Shown here: piece after piece, positions 18,853 through 27,651 of the stretch | Position numbering within the stretch: the first letter of the stretch is position 1 | How the letters are laid out: every line of letters starts with the position of its first letter | Made by a program: the position numbers and the translations under genes | Assembly: GCA_039193455.1 (NCBI GenBank) | Contig: JBCCWO010000009.1 | Span: 90,955 to 154,954 of the forward strand | Direction: 5' to 3' | Source: JBCBGF01 sp039193455 | GTDB taxonomy: Bacteria > Pseudomonadota > Alphaproteobacteria > Rhodobacterales > Rhodobacteraceae | Length of the DNA: 64,000 nt | The notes under the pieces: model-generated | Databases searched by the model: none | Seen by the model: the letters and a program-made list of their open reading frames with translations, nothing else | What the model was told of the DNA's origin: nothing

Positions 18853-20079
18853 ATGCGCATCAGATTTGAAAACTGCAATCTCTTTGACGGGATCGGTGAT
18901 GCGGTCCAGCCGGGATGCCATGTTCTTGTCGCCGACGGTAAGATCGCCGAAGTCGCTGAAACTGCCATCAGTGGTGCGGCGGATCGCGTGATCGATGCAA
19001 GTGGTCATACGCTGATGCCCGGCTTGATCGATGCGCACGTGCATGTGGCCGCCGCCACGCCCAACCTCGCCGCGCTGGAGGCCATGCATCCGAGCTACGT
19101 GGCCCATTGGACGGCAGGATACATGTCGGCCATGCTGGATCGCGGGTTTACGACGGTTCGCGATGTGGGCGGGGGCGATGCCGGAACCAAACGCGCGCAG
19201 GCCGAGGGTTTGATCCGGGGGCCGCGTCTGTTCACCTCTGGCAAGGCGCTGGGCCAGACCGGGGGGCATACCGACTTTCGCGGAACCAGCCGCGCGGACA
19301 TCGGGGATGTTCATCGCCGGCACCTGCCCGCGCTTGGGCGCATTGTCGATGGGGTGCCCGCCTGTTTGCAGGCCGCGCGCGATGAGCTGCGGCTGGGGGC
19401 CGACTTTATCAAGATCATGGCAAACGGCGGCGTGGCAACGCCAACAGATCCGATCGACTGGATCCAATTCACGCCGGAAGAGATCCAGGCCATTGTTGCC
19501 GTGGCAGAGGCCTCGTGCACCTACGTGGCCGCCCACACCTATACCGCGCGGGCCATCGAACATGCCTGTGTAAACGGCGTGCGCACGCTGGAACATTGCA
19601 ACCTGATCGATGATCGCGTCGCCGCGATCCTGAAAGACCGCGGGGCCTTCGCTGTGCCGACCCTGGTCATCTATGATTGTCTTGAGCGGCACGCCGACGC
19701 CATCGGGCTGGGCGGCGACAATCGTGAGAAGAACAGGAAGGTGCGGGAAGCGGGCCTTCAATCGCTTGAGATCCTGTCCCGCGCCGGGGTGCCGATGGGC
19801 TATGGCACCGATCTTTTGGGCTGGATGCATCAAGACCAGTCAAAAGAGTTCACGCTGCGCGCGCAGGTGTTGCCCTCCGCCGATGTCCTGCGCTCCGCCA
19901 CATCGGTGAACGCAGACCTGTTGCGCCGCCCGGATTTGGGGCGGATCGCGCCAGAGGCGACATCGGACCTGATCCTCGTTGCGGGCGATCCGATTGCCGA
20001 GATCTCTTGCCTGAGCGGGCAGGGCGAGCGGGTGCCCCTGGTTGTCCAAAACGGTGAGGTGGTTAAAGACCTTCTGTGA
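18853..20079 (+). CDS. amidohydrolase family protein (metal-dependent hydrolase)
   Basis: Cytoplasmic hydrolase of 408 aa of the amidohydrolase superfamily. Metal ligands expected for the binuclear type are visible: H62 and H64 (LIDAHVHV), a carbamylated lysine candidate (ADFIKIMANGG), H in YVAAHTY and LEHCN, and D in GYGTDLLG. It resembles the Xaa-Pro dipeptidase/arginine carboxypeptidase-like branch. It diverges from the second Liv operon across 120 bp, so it probably hydrolyses the compound that transporter brings in; a C-N bond such as an amide or dipeptide is the natural guess. Confidence 0.85.
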   Translation: MRIRFENCNLFDGIGDAVQPGCHVLVADGKIAEVAETAISGAADRVIDASGHTLMPGLIDAHVHVAAATPNLAALEAMHPSYVAHWTAGYMSAMLDRGFTTVRDVGGGDAGTKRAQAEGLIRGPRLFTSGKALGQTGGHTDFRGTSRADIGDVHRRHLPALGRIVDGVPACLQAARDELRLGADFIKIMANGGVATPTDPIDWIQFTPEEIQAIVAVAEASCTYVAAHTYTARAIEHACVNGVRTLEHCNLIDDRVAAILKDRGAFAVPTLVIYDCLERHADAIGLGGDNREKNRKVREAGLQSLEILSRAGVPMGYGTDLLGWMHQDQSKEFTLRAQVLPSADVLRSATSVNADLLRRPDLGRIAPEATSDLILVAGDPIAEISCLSGQGERVPLVVQNGEVVKDLL

Positions 20080-20099
20080 CGCAGGCGGGTCCGGCGGTC

Positions 20100-20121
20100 T
20101 CGTTCGTGATGCTGCGAACGA
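20100..20121. other. hairpin between convergent genes
   Basis: Arms TCGTTCG and CGAACGA with an 8-nt loop in the gap between the amidohydrolase and chemoreceptor stops. No T-run follows on either strand, so terminator function is uncertain. Confidence 0.3.
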
Positions 20122-20169
20122 CGGACGTTCGAACGATATCCCGAAAAGCTTGGTCCGCGTGGGTCGCGC

Positions 20170-22533
20170 CTACTCCGCCGCCATGGAGACATCTTCGATC
20201 TCAAAGGTGCTGACCGCGCTCAGCAGACCCTTTGCTTCGCCGTCGAGCAACTGCACGGCGGCATTCGTCTCTTCGAACAAGGCGGCGTTTCTTTGGGTCG
20301 AGGTATCAAGCTCGGCCGTTGCGGTGGACACCTCTGTGATGCTTTGACGGGTTTCTTCGAAAGAGCCGGCGATCTGGTCGATCTGGCCGGTAACCTCCTG
20401 GACGTCCGAGGCGATGCTGCCCAATGCGCTTGCGGTCTGGTCGACCATCTGCACCCCGCGTTGGATGCTGTGGGTGGAGGTTTCGATCAACCGCGAAATC
20501 TCGCGCCCGGATTCGGACGAGCGTTGCGCCAGTGAGCGCACTTCCGAGGCGACCACTGCGAAACCGCGGCCTGCATCCCCGGCGCGTGCGGCCTCGACCC
20601 CGGCATTGAGCACGAGCAGGTTCGTCTGAAAGGCAATGTCGTCGATCACGGCGAGGATCTTGACGATCCCGTCCGACGACTCCCGGATTTCTTCCATGGC
20701 GGCGATGGTTTCCTTCGCGATATCGCTGCTGTCGCGGGTTTTGTCCGAGACTTCGCGGACGTAGCTGCGCGCGGATTGCGAGGCATCGGCGGCTTGTCCG
20801 ATGGCCTGCGACATCTCGTCGATCGCGCCAGCGGTTGATTGCAACATGGCCGCGGTCCGTTCGGACCGACGGGCAAGATCGCCGGTGGCCGACGCGATTT
20901 CATTGGCCGAGGACGAGACAGAGTCCGCCGCCCGGGTCACGCTTGCCAGGGTACCCGACATCTTGTGGGTCGCGTCCGTCATTGCGTCTGCGATCTTTGC
21001 GAACACGCCCTTGTAGGTGCCCGACATCCGAAAGGTCATGTCGCCGCGCGCAAGGTGGTCGAGCGCCCGCTCGATCTCTTCAAGGCTGCTGGCAACCACG
21101 TCGCTGATCTGGTTCAGACCGGCAGAAATCTCTTTCAGGACACCCGACTGCCCCTGGGCGTCGAGACGCCGGGAAAAATCGCCTTCTGCGCAAGCGGCGA
21201 CCACATCCGCCAGCTCCTGCGCATAGCGTTCTAGGCGCTGCTGCTCCTCCTTTGCCGCGCGCGCCTCATCCTCGGCCCGGGCCTTCGCGGTACGCTCGGC
21301 CTCGGCCTCGGTCTCGCGGGCTTGGGCTTCGGCCTTCTGACGTTCGGCCGTGATTTTTGCTTCGCGTTCCTGGCTTTCGACAACGCTTTGGCGGAAGTGA
21401 TTGATCGACCAGACGATCCGCCCAAGCTCTGATGGGACCGCCGAGGGCATCTCGGCGTCCTTTTCCCCCCTCGCCAACTTGTCGCCAGCGCTCGAGATTT
21501 GGCGGACGGACACAAGCATGTGCTTGATGCTGAACCGTGTGGCGAGCGCGGCCAGGCCAAGGGCAAGCACGGTCCCCAGGGCAAGCACGGCGCTGACCCA
21601 GGCGGCCGCTGTGAACTGGCGATCTGCGACGGCCTTCAAATCGGCGATCAGCCAGTCTTCCATGGACTTCATCGCATCAATCCGTGCGGTTGTGGCCGCA
21701 AAAAAATCAGGCCCCGTCACACCCTGCAGATCGTCGGTCGACAGGCTTGCAAAAGCGATGCCTCGAAACCGCTCGACCTCGCTGGTTTCCGGCATCCGTG
21801 CGATATCGCTCAGTCGTTCACGCGCGGTGTCACCGGCAAGATCGGCAAAGCGTGCAAGATCCAGTTGTTGCCGGGCGATCAACTCACGCAGGAAAAGGGC
21901 GCGTGCCGGATTGAACCCGCCTTGTGCGAAGCCAGCCGATCCAACGGCGCGCTCGATTCCCGACGCTTCTTTGGCATTCAGAAAGGCCTTCAGCGCGATC
22001 ACCTGCACGGCCGTCTCGGTGTCTTTGCTTGCCGATCCGATGCGCGCGATTGTGGCCAGCGAGGTTGTGTTGCTGGCGGTGTAGTGACCCAGGGCATCGG
22101 ACGCTTCGATTTGAAGCGCATCGACCTGTCGCCGTATCGTGCCGCGTCGGGATAGCCCGTCGAGGACCTGTTGCAGATCCCGCTGCAAGACCGGCCCGAG
22201 CATCGCCGCGTCTGCCGTCTCCAACGTGGTGCGCAATGTGCTGGCCGCGGCATCGGTGCGCGCACGCTGTTGGCGCAGTTCGGTGCCAAAGGTTTCACCG
22301 CCGCTGGACAGGAAAATGCTGGTGGCGCCCCGCTCGCGTTGCTGTTCGTGGACGAGCCCCCCCAAGTTGTAGATGATGATCGTCTTGCTGCGCAGGTCCC
22401 CGGCCTCGTTCAGCACGCGCAGCTGCTGGGTCAGCAGAACCCCAGCCGTTACACAGCTCAGCGCCATCGGAAGCGCCATAGAACCCAAGAACGCGTTGAA
22501 CAGGCTCTTCTTCAGGAGTCTTGTAATAAACAT
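20170..22533 (-). CDS. methyl-accepting chemotaxis protein with periplasmic nitrate/nitrite-sensing (NIT) domain
   Basis: Transmembrane chemoreceptor of 787 aa. TM1 is about residues 12-36, followed by a helical periplasmic NIT-type domain (QQRERGATSIFLSSGG is its signature helix; about 40-305), TM2 (about 310-335), a HAMP domain, a charged coiled coil rich in Glu/Ala/Arg (about 375-430), a second HAMP-like segment, and the signalling domain whose hairpin tip (DDIAFQTNLLVLNAGVEAAR) lies near 625-645. No C-terminal CheR-tethering pentapeptide is present (ends SMAAE). NIT domains bind nitrate or nitrite in the best-known cases. No other chemotaxis gene is nearby, so it is an orphan receptor. 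Confidence 0.9.
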   Translation of the reverse strand: MFITRLLKKSLFNAFLGSMALPMALSCVTAGVLLTQQLRVLNEAGDLRSKTIIIYNLGGLVHEQQRERGATSIFLSSGGETFGTELRQQRARTDAAASTLRTTLETADAAMLGPVLQRDLQQVLDGLSRRGTIRRQVDALQIEASDALGHYTASNTTSLATIARIGSASKDTETAVQVIALKAFLNAKEASGIERAVGSAGFAQGGFNPARALFLRELIARQQLDLARFADLAGDTARERLSDIARMPETSEVERFRGIAFASLSTDDLQGVTGPDFFAATTARIDAMKSMEDWLIADLKAVADRQFTAAAWVSAVLALGTVLALGLAALATRFSIKHMLVSVRQISSAGDKLARGEKDAEMPSAVPSELGRIVWSINHFRQSVVESQEREAKITAERQKAEAQARETEAEAERTAKARAEDEARAAKEEQQRLERYAQELADVVAACAEGDFSRRLDAQGQSGVLKEISAGLNQISDVVASSLEEIERALDHLARGDMTFRMSGTYKGVFAKIADAMTDATHKMSGTLASVTRAADSVSSSANEIASATGDLARRSERTAAMLQSTAGAIDEMSQAIGQAADASQSARSYVREVSDKTRDSSDIAKETIAAMEEIRESSDGIVKILAVIDDIAFQTNLLVLNAGVEAARAGDAGRGFAVVASEVRSLAQRSSESGREISRLIETSTHSIQRGVQMVDQTASALGSIASDVQEVTGQIDQIAGSFEETRQSITEVSTATAELDTSTQRNAALFEETNAAVQLLDGEAKGLLSAVSTFEIEDVSMAAE

Positions 22534-22580
22534 TGGATGACCCGGCCGCGAAACTCGCGCGGGGTCTAGCGCAGACTCAT

Positions 22581-22608
22581 GAAGAAAGGCTTGCGCGCCG
22601 GGCGCGCA
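22581..22608 (-). terminator. probable terminator of ettA
   Basis: Minus-strand hairpin TGCGCGC / GCGCGCA (22592-22608) with a 3-nt loop, followed by CCTTTCTTC, 12 bp after the ettA stop. Confidence 0.45.
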
Positions 22609-22619
22609 GGACGGCGTCG

Positions 22620-24275
22620 TTAGCGCACAAACTTCTTATGCTTCAAACGCTTCGGCTCAACCGCGTCGGCCCCAAGCCGCCGTTTTTTGTCTTCTTCATA
22701 GTCTTCAAAGTTGCCTTCGAACCACTCGACATGCGCTTCGCCCTCAAACGCCAAGATATGCGTGCAGATGCGGTCGAGGAAAAACCGGTCGTGGCTGATG
22801 ACCACTGCGCAGCCTGCGAAGTCGACCAGCGCGTCTTCGAGCGCGCGCAACGTTTCGACGTCCAGATCGTTGGTGGGTTCGTCGAGCAGGAGGACGTTTC
22901 CGCCAGATTTCAACAGCTTCGCCATGTGGACGCGGTTGCGTTCACCGCCTGAGAGGAGGCCCACTTTCTTTTGCTGGTCGCCCCCCTTGAAGTTGAAGGC
23001 GCTGCAATAGGCGCGGGAATTCATCTGGGCGTCGCCCAGTTCGATGATCTCGGCGCCGCCGGAGATTTCTTCCCAGACCGTGGCCTCGGGCGCCAGAGCG
23101 TCACGGGATTGATCGACATAGGCCAGATCAACCGTGTCGCCGTAGCTCACATCACCCGCATCTGGAGCCTCTTGCCCGGTGAGCATCCGGAAGAGCGTGG
23201 TCTTGCCCGCGCCGTTCGGGCCGATCACACCGACGATCCCACCGGGCGGTAGCGAGAAGCTCAGGTCTTCGACCAAGAGCTTGTCGCCCATTGCTTTTTG
23301 CAGCCCCTCGACCTCAATCACCTTGGAGCCTAGGCGCGGGCCGTTGGGGATGATGATCTGCGCGCGGGAAAGCTTTTCGCGCTCGGACTGGTCGGCCAGT
23401 TCGTTATAGCGGTCGATCCGGGCCTTTTGCTTGGTCTGGCGGGCCTTTTGGCCCTGGCGCATCCATTCCAACTCGCGTTCAAGTGTCTTCTGGCGGGACT
23501 TGTCTTCGCGCGCTTCCTGCTCCAACCGTTTGGCCTTTTGTTCAAGCCAGGCCGAATAGTTGCCCTCGTAGGGGATGCCGCGACCCCGGTCGAGCTCCAG
23601 GATCCAGCCGGTGATGTCGTCCAGGAAATAGCGGTCGTGGGTGACGATCAGGCAGGTGCCTTTGTAGTCGATCAGGTGCTGTTGCAGCCAGGCGATGGTT
23701 TCGGCGTCGAGGTGGTTGGTGGGTTCGTCCAAAAGCAGCATATCGGGCGCTTCGAGGAGCAGCTTGCACAGCGCGACGCGGCGGCGTTCGCCGCCCGAAA
23801 GGGTGCCGACATCGGCGTCATCGGGCGGGCAGCGCAGCGCCTCCATCGCAACATCAATCTGGCTATCGAGATCCCAGAGGTTCTGGCTGTCAATCTCGTC
23901 CTGCAGGGCGGCCATCTCATCCGCCGTCTCGTCCGAGTAATTCATTGCCAACTCGTTGAACCGGTCGAGCTTGCCCTTCTTTTCCGCCACGCCCAGCATG
24001 ACGTTGTCGCGGACGTTCAGGCCTTCGTCCAACTCGGGTTCCTGGGGAAGGTAGCCGACCTTCGCCCCTTCGGCAGCCCAGGCCTCACCCGTGAAATCCT
24101 TGTCCAGCCCTGCCATGATCCGCATCAGCGTGGATTTCCCGGCGCCGTTGACACCTACAACCCCGATCTTGACGCCGGGCAGGAAGCTTAGGCGTATGTT
24201 TTCAAAGCACTTCTTGCCGCCAGGATAGGTCTTGGACACACCGTCCATGTGATAGACATATTGGTAGCTGGCCAT
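22620..24275 (-). CDS. ettA: energy-dependent translational throttle protein EttA
   Basis: ABC-F ATPase of 551 aa that binds the ribosomal E site and gates the first peptide bond according to ATP/ADP ratio. Two ABC cassettes: Walker A GVNGAGKST and GPNGAGKTT, signatures LSGGERRR and LSGGERNR, Walker B LLLLDEPTNHLD and LLLLDEPTNDLD. Between them is the EttA arm and P-site tRNA interaction linker (NYSAWLEQKAKRLEQEAREDK ... WMRQGQKARQTKQKARI). The start MASYQYVYHMDGVSKTYPG at 24275 is the usual EttA N-terminus and has a GGAG site; upstream extension is spurious. Confidence 0.95.
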   Translation of the reverse strand: MASYQYVYHMDGVSKTYPGGKKCFENIRLSFLPGVKIGVVGVNGAGKSTLMRIMAGLDKDFTGEAWAAEGAKVGYLPQEPELDEGLNVRDNVMLGVAEKKGKLDRFNELAMNYSDETADEMAALQDEIDSQNLWDLDSQIDVAMEALRCPPDDADVGTLSGGERRRVALCKLLLEAPDMLLLDEPTNHLDAETIAWLQQHLIDYKGTCLIVTHDRYFLDDITGWILELDRGRGIPYEGNYSAWLEQKAKRLEQEAREDKSRQKTLERELEWMRQGQKARQTKQKARIDRYNELADQSEREKLSRAQIIIPNGPRLGSKVIEVEGLQKAMGDKLLVEDLSFSLPPGGIVGVIGPNGAGKTTLFRMLTGQEAPDAGDVSYGDTVDLAYVDQSRDALAPEATVWEEISGGAEIIELGDAQMNSRAYCSAFNFKGGDQQKKVGLLSGGERNRVHMAKLLKSGGNVLLLDEPTNDLDVETLRALEDALVDFAGCAVVISHDRFFLDRICTHILAFEGEAHVEWFEGNFEDYEEDKKRRLGADAVEPKRLKHKKFVR

Positions 24276-24377
24276 GGGGGGCTCCTGAATACGAGGTCGG
24301 GTCTGACTTAGCGGGTCAATGCGGGGTTCACAATGGGCGCGGCAGCTTCCATGGTCGGGCGAACAAAGGAGATCGGT

Positions 24378-25745
24378 GTGACCTGGCAGAGCTATCTGAA
24401 TGACCATAGTGCGCAATATGTGGATGAGCTTTTGGAGTTTGTCGCGATCCCCTCGGTCTCGGCCAAGGATGATCATGCAGATGAGGTACGGCGCGCGGGG
24501 CAGTGGGTGGTCAATCGGCTGGAGAAGGCGGGACTTGAGCACATCCAGATGCTGGAAACCGGGGGACATCCGGTCGTCTACGCCGATTGGCTGCATGCGG
24601 GGGCCGACAAACCAACGGTCATGATCTACGGCCATTTCGACGTACAGCCCGGGGAGCCGTTCGATCTGTGGGAAAGCCCGGCCTTTGAGCCCGAGGTGCG
24701 GCACGGGTGCCTGTTTGGGCGCGGCGCGTCAGACGACAAGGGCGGTATGCTGATCCCGATCCTGTCAGCGGAGGCGATGCTGCAAACCGATGGGCGGCTG
24801 CCCGTCAATGTGAAGTTTTTCTTCGAGGGTCAGGAAGAAATCGGTTCGCCCCAACTGCCAGAGTTTGTGGCCAAGTACCGGGATCTTCTGACCTGCGACA
24901 TGATCTTTTCCGCCGATGGCGGGCAGTGGAGCCCGGAGGAACCGCAAATGGTAACGGCCCTGCGGGGGATCGTTGCGCTTGAGATCACGGTAACCGGCGC
25001 CAAGGGGGATTTGCATTCGGGCATGCATGGCGGTGGTGTGGCCAACCCGCTGTTGGCGCTGGGACAGATGCTGGCAGGGATGAAGGGCCCGGATGGGCGG
25101 ATCGCGGTGGATGGGTTCTACGACGCGGTGGTCGATCTGAGCGACGAGGATCGCGAGGCGATTGCACGCGTGCCGTTCGATGAGGAGGCGTACAAGGCGG
25201 ATCTCGACATTCCCGAAACGCTGGGCGAGCCGGGGTACAGCACGCGCGAAAGCCTGTGGGCACGGCCGACGTTCGAAGTGAACGGGATGTGGGGCGGTTA
25301 CCAGGGCGTGGGAACCAAGACGGTGCTGCCCTGTGAAGCGCATGCCAAGGTCACCTGCCGCCTAGTCGCGAACCAGACCCCGGAAGAGGTGTTTGCCAAG
25401 ATCGCCGAACATGTCGACGCACACACCCCGCCTGGCGTGCGGGCCGAGGTTCGGCGGCTGGGTGCCAGCGGGGACCCGTTCCTTGTGCCCACCGGCCATA
25501 ACGCGAGCCAGGCCGCGCGCGAGGTTTTGGCCGAGGTCTATGGCAAAGAACCCTACGTGACGCGGGTTGGCGGCTCGATCCCGGTAATGTCGATCTTTCT
25601 CAAAGAGTTAGGCGTGCATGGTGTGATGTTCGGCTTCGGCTGCCCCGACGAAAACATCCATGCGCCCAATGAATTCTACCGTCTGGCAAGTTTTGAGCGG
25701 GGCCGGGTGGCCTATTGCAAGCTGTTGGAGCGGTTAGGCGCATAG
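24378..25745 (+). CDS. M20 family dipeptidase
   Basis: Zinc aminoacylpeptidase of about 455 aa. Metal and catalytic motifs: IYGHFDVQP (His ligand, Asp), GRGASDDKGG (bridging Asp), EGQEEIGS (catalytic Glu and Glu ligand), and a C-terminal IHAPNE (His ligand). The dimerisation lid is inserted in the middle (GDLHSGMHGG onward). I place the start at the GTG at 24378 because AAAGGAG lies 9 bp upstream; an in-frame start 45 bp earlier lacks a site. Likely cytoplasmic cleavage of dipeptides. Divergent from ettA. Confidence 0.9.
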   Translation: MTWQSYLNDHSAQYVDELLEFVAIPSVSAKDDHADEVRRAGQWVVNRLEKAGLEHIQMLETGGHPVVYADWLHAGADKPTVMIYGHFDVQPGEPFDLWESPAFEPEVRHGCLFGRGASDDKGGMLIPILSAEAMLQTDGRLPVNVKFFFEGQEEIGSPQLPEFVAKYRDLLTCDMIFSADGGQWSPEEPQMVTALRGIVALEITVTGAKGDLHSGMHGGGVANPLLALGQMLAGMKGPDGRIAVDGFYDAVVDLSDEDREAIARVPFDEEAYKADLDIPETLGEPGYSTRESLWARPTFEVNGMWGGYQGVGTKTVLPCEAHAKVTCRLVANQTPEEVFAKIAEHVDAHTPPGVRAEVRRLGASGDPFLVPTGHNASQAAREVLAEVYGKEPYVTRVGGSIPVMSIFLKELGVHGVMFGFGCPDENIHAPNEFYRLASFERGRVAYCKLLERLGA

Positions 25746-25901
25746 CCCGGCGCAGCCGCACAACGCGATACGGGCAATTGGAACACAGGTTTTTGCCCAT
25801 TTTGCCCGATTCGCGCTGAACCATTCTTTTTTGGGACCGGTCTGGTAGACCCTGCACCAAGGGCAGGGACCAGGCGCAGACCTGATCGCAACAAAAAAAG
25901 G

Positions 25902-26315
25902 ATGACGCGAATGAATTTGCGCACCATGACAAAGGCGGCTTCGGTTCTTGGGCTGGCGGCCGTTTTGACCTTCAATACCTATGCCGTAACCAAAGCGCAG
26001 GCCGAGATGCTGTCGACCGAGGCGGCGATTGCGGATTATGCAGCGCACGCAGATCGGCAGTTTTTGCTGAGCGAGATCCAGCGCGACGAGATCCGGCAAG
26101 AGATTATCGATATGGGCGTCGACCCGGCCGAGGCCGAGGCACGGCTCATGGCCTTGACCGACGAAGAAGTTGCGATGATGGTTGACCAGATGGATACGGG
26201 ATCCGCCGGTGCCAGCGGGATCGTCGGAGCGCTGTTCACCGTGTTCGTCATCCTTCTTGTGACGGACATCCTGTGCCTGACGAAAGTGTTCAACTTCACA
26301 CGCTGCGCCCGCTGA
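25902..26315 (+). CDS. PA2779 family protein
   Basis: Small membrane protein of 137 aa (or 134 from the second ATG at 25911, which has the better-spaced AAGGA box). It has an N-terminal signal or anchor (ASVLGLAAVLTFNTYAVTKAQA), a helical charged middle (DEIRQEIIDMGVDPAEAEARL, with the DPxEAxxRL pattern of the family) and a C-terminal hydrophobic segment (GIVGALFTVFVILLVTDILCLT) ending in FNFTRCAR. PA2779 proteins are of unknown function and are found beside PA2778 cysteine peptidases, as here; the two genes overlap. Confidence 0.8.
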   Translation: MTRMNLRTMTKAASVLGLAAVLTFNTYAVTKAQAEMLSTEAAIADYAAHADRQFLLSEIQRDEIRQEIIDMGVDPAEAEARLMALTDEEVAMMVDQMDTGSAGASGIVGALFTVFVILLVTDILCLTKVFNFTRCAR

Positions 26316-27121
26316 TCCGGGCAACCCTCTTCGCGGGCAGCCTGTTTCTGGCGGCCTGCGCGGCACCGACGGATCCAGTTTCCTGGACCCAGGGCGACAT
26401 CCCTGCGCGCGCGGCGGTGGCGGATGTGCCGCTGATCGTGCAGGACGATTTCTATTGCGGGCCCGCGTCGCTTGCCATGGTCTATCAGTGGGCCGGGCAG
26501 GATGTGACGCAGGCCGAGGTGGCGCAGCAATCCTTTACGCCCGGCGCACGGGGCACGTACCTGTCCGACATGATCGGCAATGCGCGGCGGCGGGGGCAAC
26601 TGGCGGTCACGCTGTCGACACCCGAGGATCTGCTCGCGGAACTGGCCGCGGGTCATCCCGTCATCGTGTTTCAGAACCTGGGCGTGCGCTGGTTGCCGCG
26701 CTGGCACTACGGCGTGGTCGTGGCGTACGACACGTCGACAGGAGAAGTCGTGCTGCATTCGGGCGAGAATGAGCGGATGGTGATGCCCTTCGAACTCTTT
26801 GAGCGGACATGGGCGCGGGGCGACAACTGGGCGTTGGTGGTCTTGCCACCGGGGGACTTGCCGGCGCTCGACGATGAGATCGATCTGTTGCAGGCTGGCG
26901 CCGCGCTAGAGCGGGCAGGCCAGGCGGACGCTGCCGGGGCGCATTACGCGGCAGGCGCGGAACGCTATCCCGAAAACTGGTTGTGGCAGTTCGGGCTTGG
27001 GAATGCGGCCTTCGCCCAAGGCGACATCGATGCCGCGCGGGACGCGTGGGAAGCGGCGCTAGAGATAGATCCTGATGCGGCGGAGCCCCGCGAAAACCTG
27101 CGGCGGCTGGCGGGCAGCTAA
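26273..27121 (+). CDS. PA2778 family cysteine peptidase (C39-like, lipoprotein, TPR)
   Basis: Protein of 282 aa starting with GTG inside the PA2779 gene (43-bp overlap). A lipobox LFLAACA puts the lipidated Cys at residue 29, so it should be an envelope lipoprotein. The C39-like papain fold follows, with Cys62 in DDFYCGPASLAMV and His145 in PRWHYGVVVAYD. Residues about 205-280 form TPR-type helices (LERAGQADAAGAHYAAGAERYPENWLWQFGLGNAAFAQGDIDAARDAW). The pair with the PA2779 protein is conserved; substrate unknown. The start codon is uncertain because no ATG is available. Confidence 0.82.
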   Translation: MPDESVQLHTLRPLIRATLFAGSLFLAACAAPTDPVSWTQGDIPARAAVADVPLIVQDDFYCGPASLAMVYQWAGQDVTQAEVAQQSFTPGARGTYLSDMIGNARRRGQLAVTLSTPEDLLAELAAGHPVIVFQNLGVRWLPRWHYGVVVAYDTSTGEVVLHSGENERMVMPFELFERTWARGDNWALVVLPPGDLPALDDEIDLLQAGAALERAGQADAAGAHYAAGAERYPENWLWQFGLGNAAFAQGDIDAARDAWEAALEIDPDAAEPRENLRRLAGS

Positions 27122-27540
27122 ACCGTCATGTGGCGGGCCCGGGCTCCGCGTTCGATGGCGGCTGCGTGCAGGCGGTCGATGTTGAGCTCGTACCGGATTT
27201 CTTCCAACAGCCGCAGCTCTGGCTCGCGCAGGGTGCCGTCTGCGGCGGCGACATCGCAGGCAATGGCATAGGCCGTCTCGAACAGCCGCTCCGGCAGGTT
27301 CTCGCGGACCAGACCAAAAAGCGCATCCAGCCCCTCTTCCTCAGAGAACAAGTCAAACACGGTCTGGGATACCGTCGCGATCCGGTCGAGATCGTATTGG
27401 GCAAAGATCGGCAGATGGTTGACGATGCGCTCAATCGCGACAAGCTCGGACGTGCGGATGGTCTCGTCCGAGGCCGAGACCGCGACCATGACGGCGACGA
27501 GACTGTCCTGCGGGGTGAGCGCGTGGGGAATGGAATTCAC
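27118..27540 (-). CDS. TerB-like tellurite resistance family protein
   Basis: Cytoplasmic all-helical protein of 140 aa. The sequence alternates acidic helices in the TerB pattern (SLVAVMVAVSASDETIRTSELVAIERIV ... YAIACDVAAADGTLREPELRLLEEIRYEL), with the paired D-E metal-binding-like stretches SASDETIRTSE and AAADGTLREPE. Its stop overlaps the PA2778 stop on the other strand. It diverges from the LysRS gene. A role in tellurite resistance itself is not implied. Confidence 0.75.
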   Translation of the reverse strand: MNSIPHALTPQDSLVAVMVAVSASDETIRTSELVAIERIVNHLPIFAQYDLDRIATVSQTVFDLFSEEEGLDALFGLVRENLPERLFETAYAIACDVAAADGTLREPELRLLEEIRYELNIDRLHAAAIERGARARHMTV

Positions 27541-27576
27541 TAGAAGGTGTCCTTTGGCGTTTGCGTGCGCAGAATA

Positions 27577-27605
27577 TTGACCACGCCAGCCCCCGGCAAT
27601 AGGTA
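27577..27605 (+). promoter_or_regulatory. candidate sigma-70-type promoter of the lysyl-tRNA synthetase gene
   Basis: TTGACC (27577-27582), 17-bp spacer, TAGGTA (27600-27605), 47 bp before the LysRS start codon. Confidence 0.5.
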
Positions 27606-27651
27606 GCGAGGCCTGCCGGGCAGAGTGCCGCGGCCCCGAAGGACACGACCC

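Noticed and set aside
24333..24377. Upstream start for the M20 dipeptidase
   Set aside because: No ribosome-binding site; the GTG at 24378 has AAAGGAG at the right distance.
27118..27540. Tellurite resistance locus
   Set aside because: Only a single TerB-like gene, with no terC, terD or other partners; resistance function is not supported.
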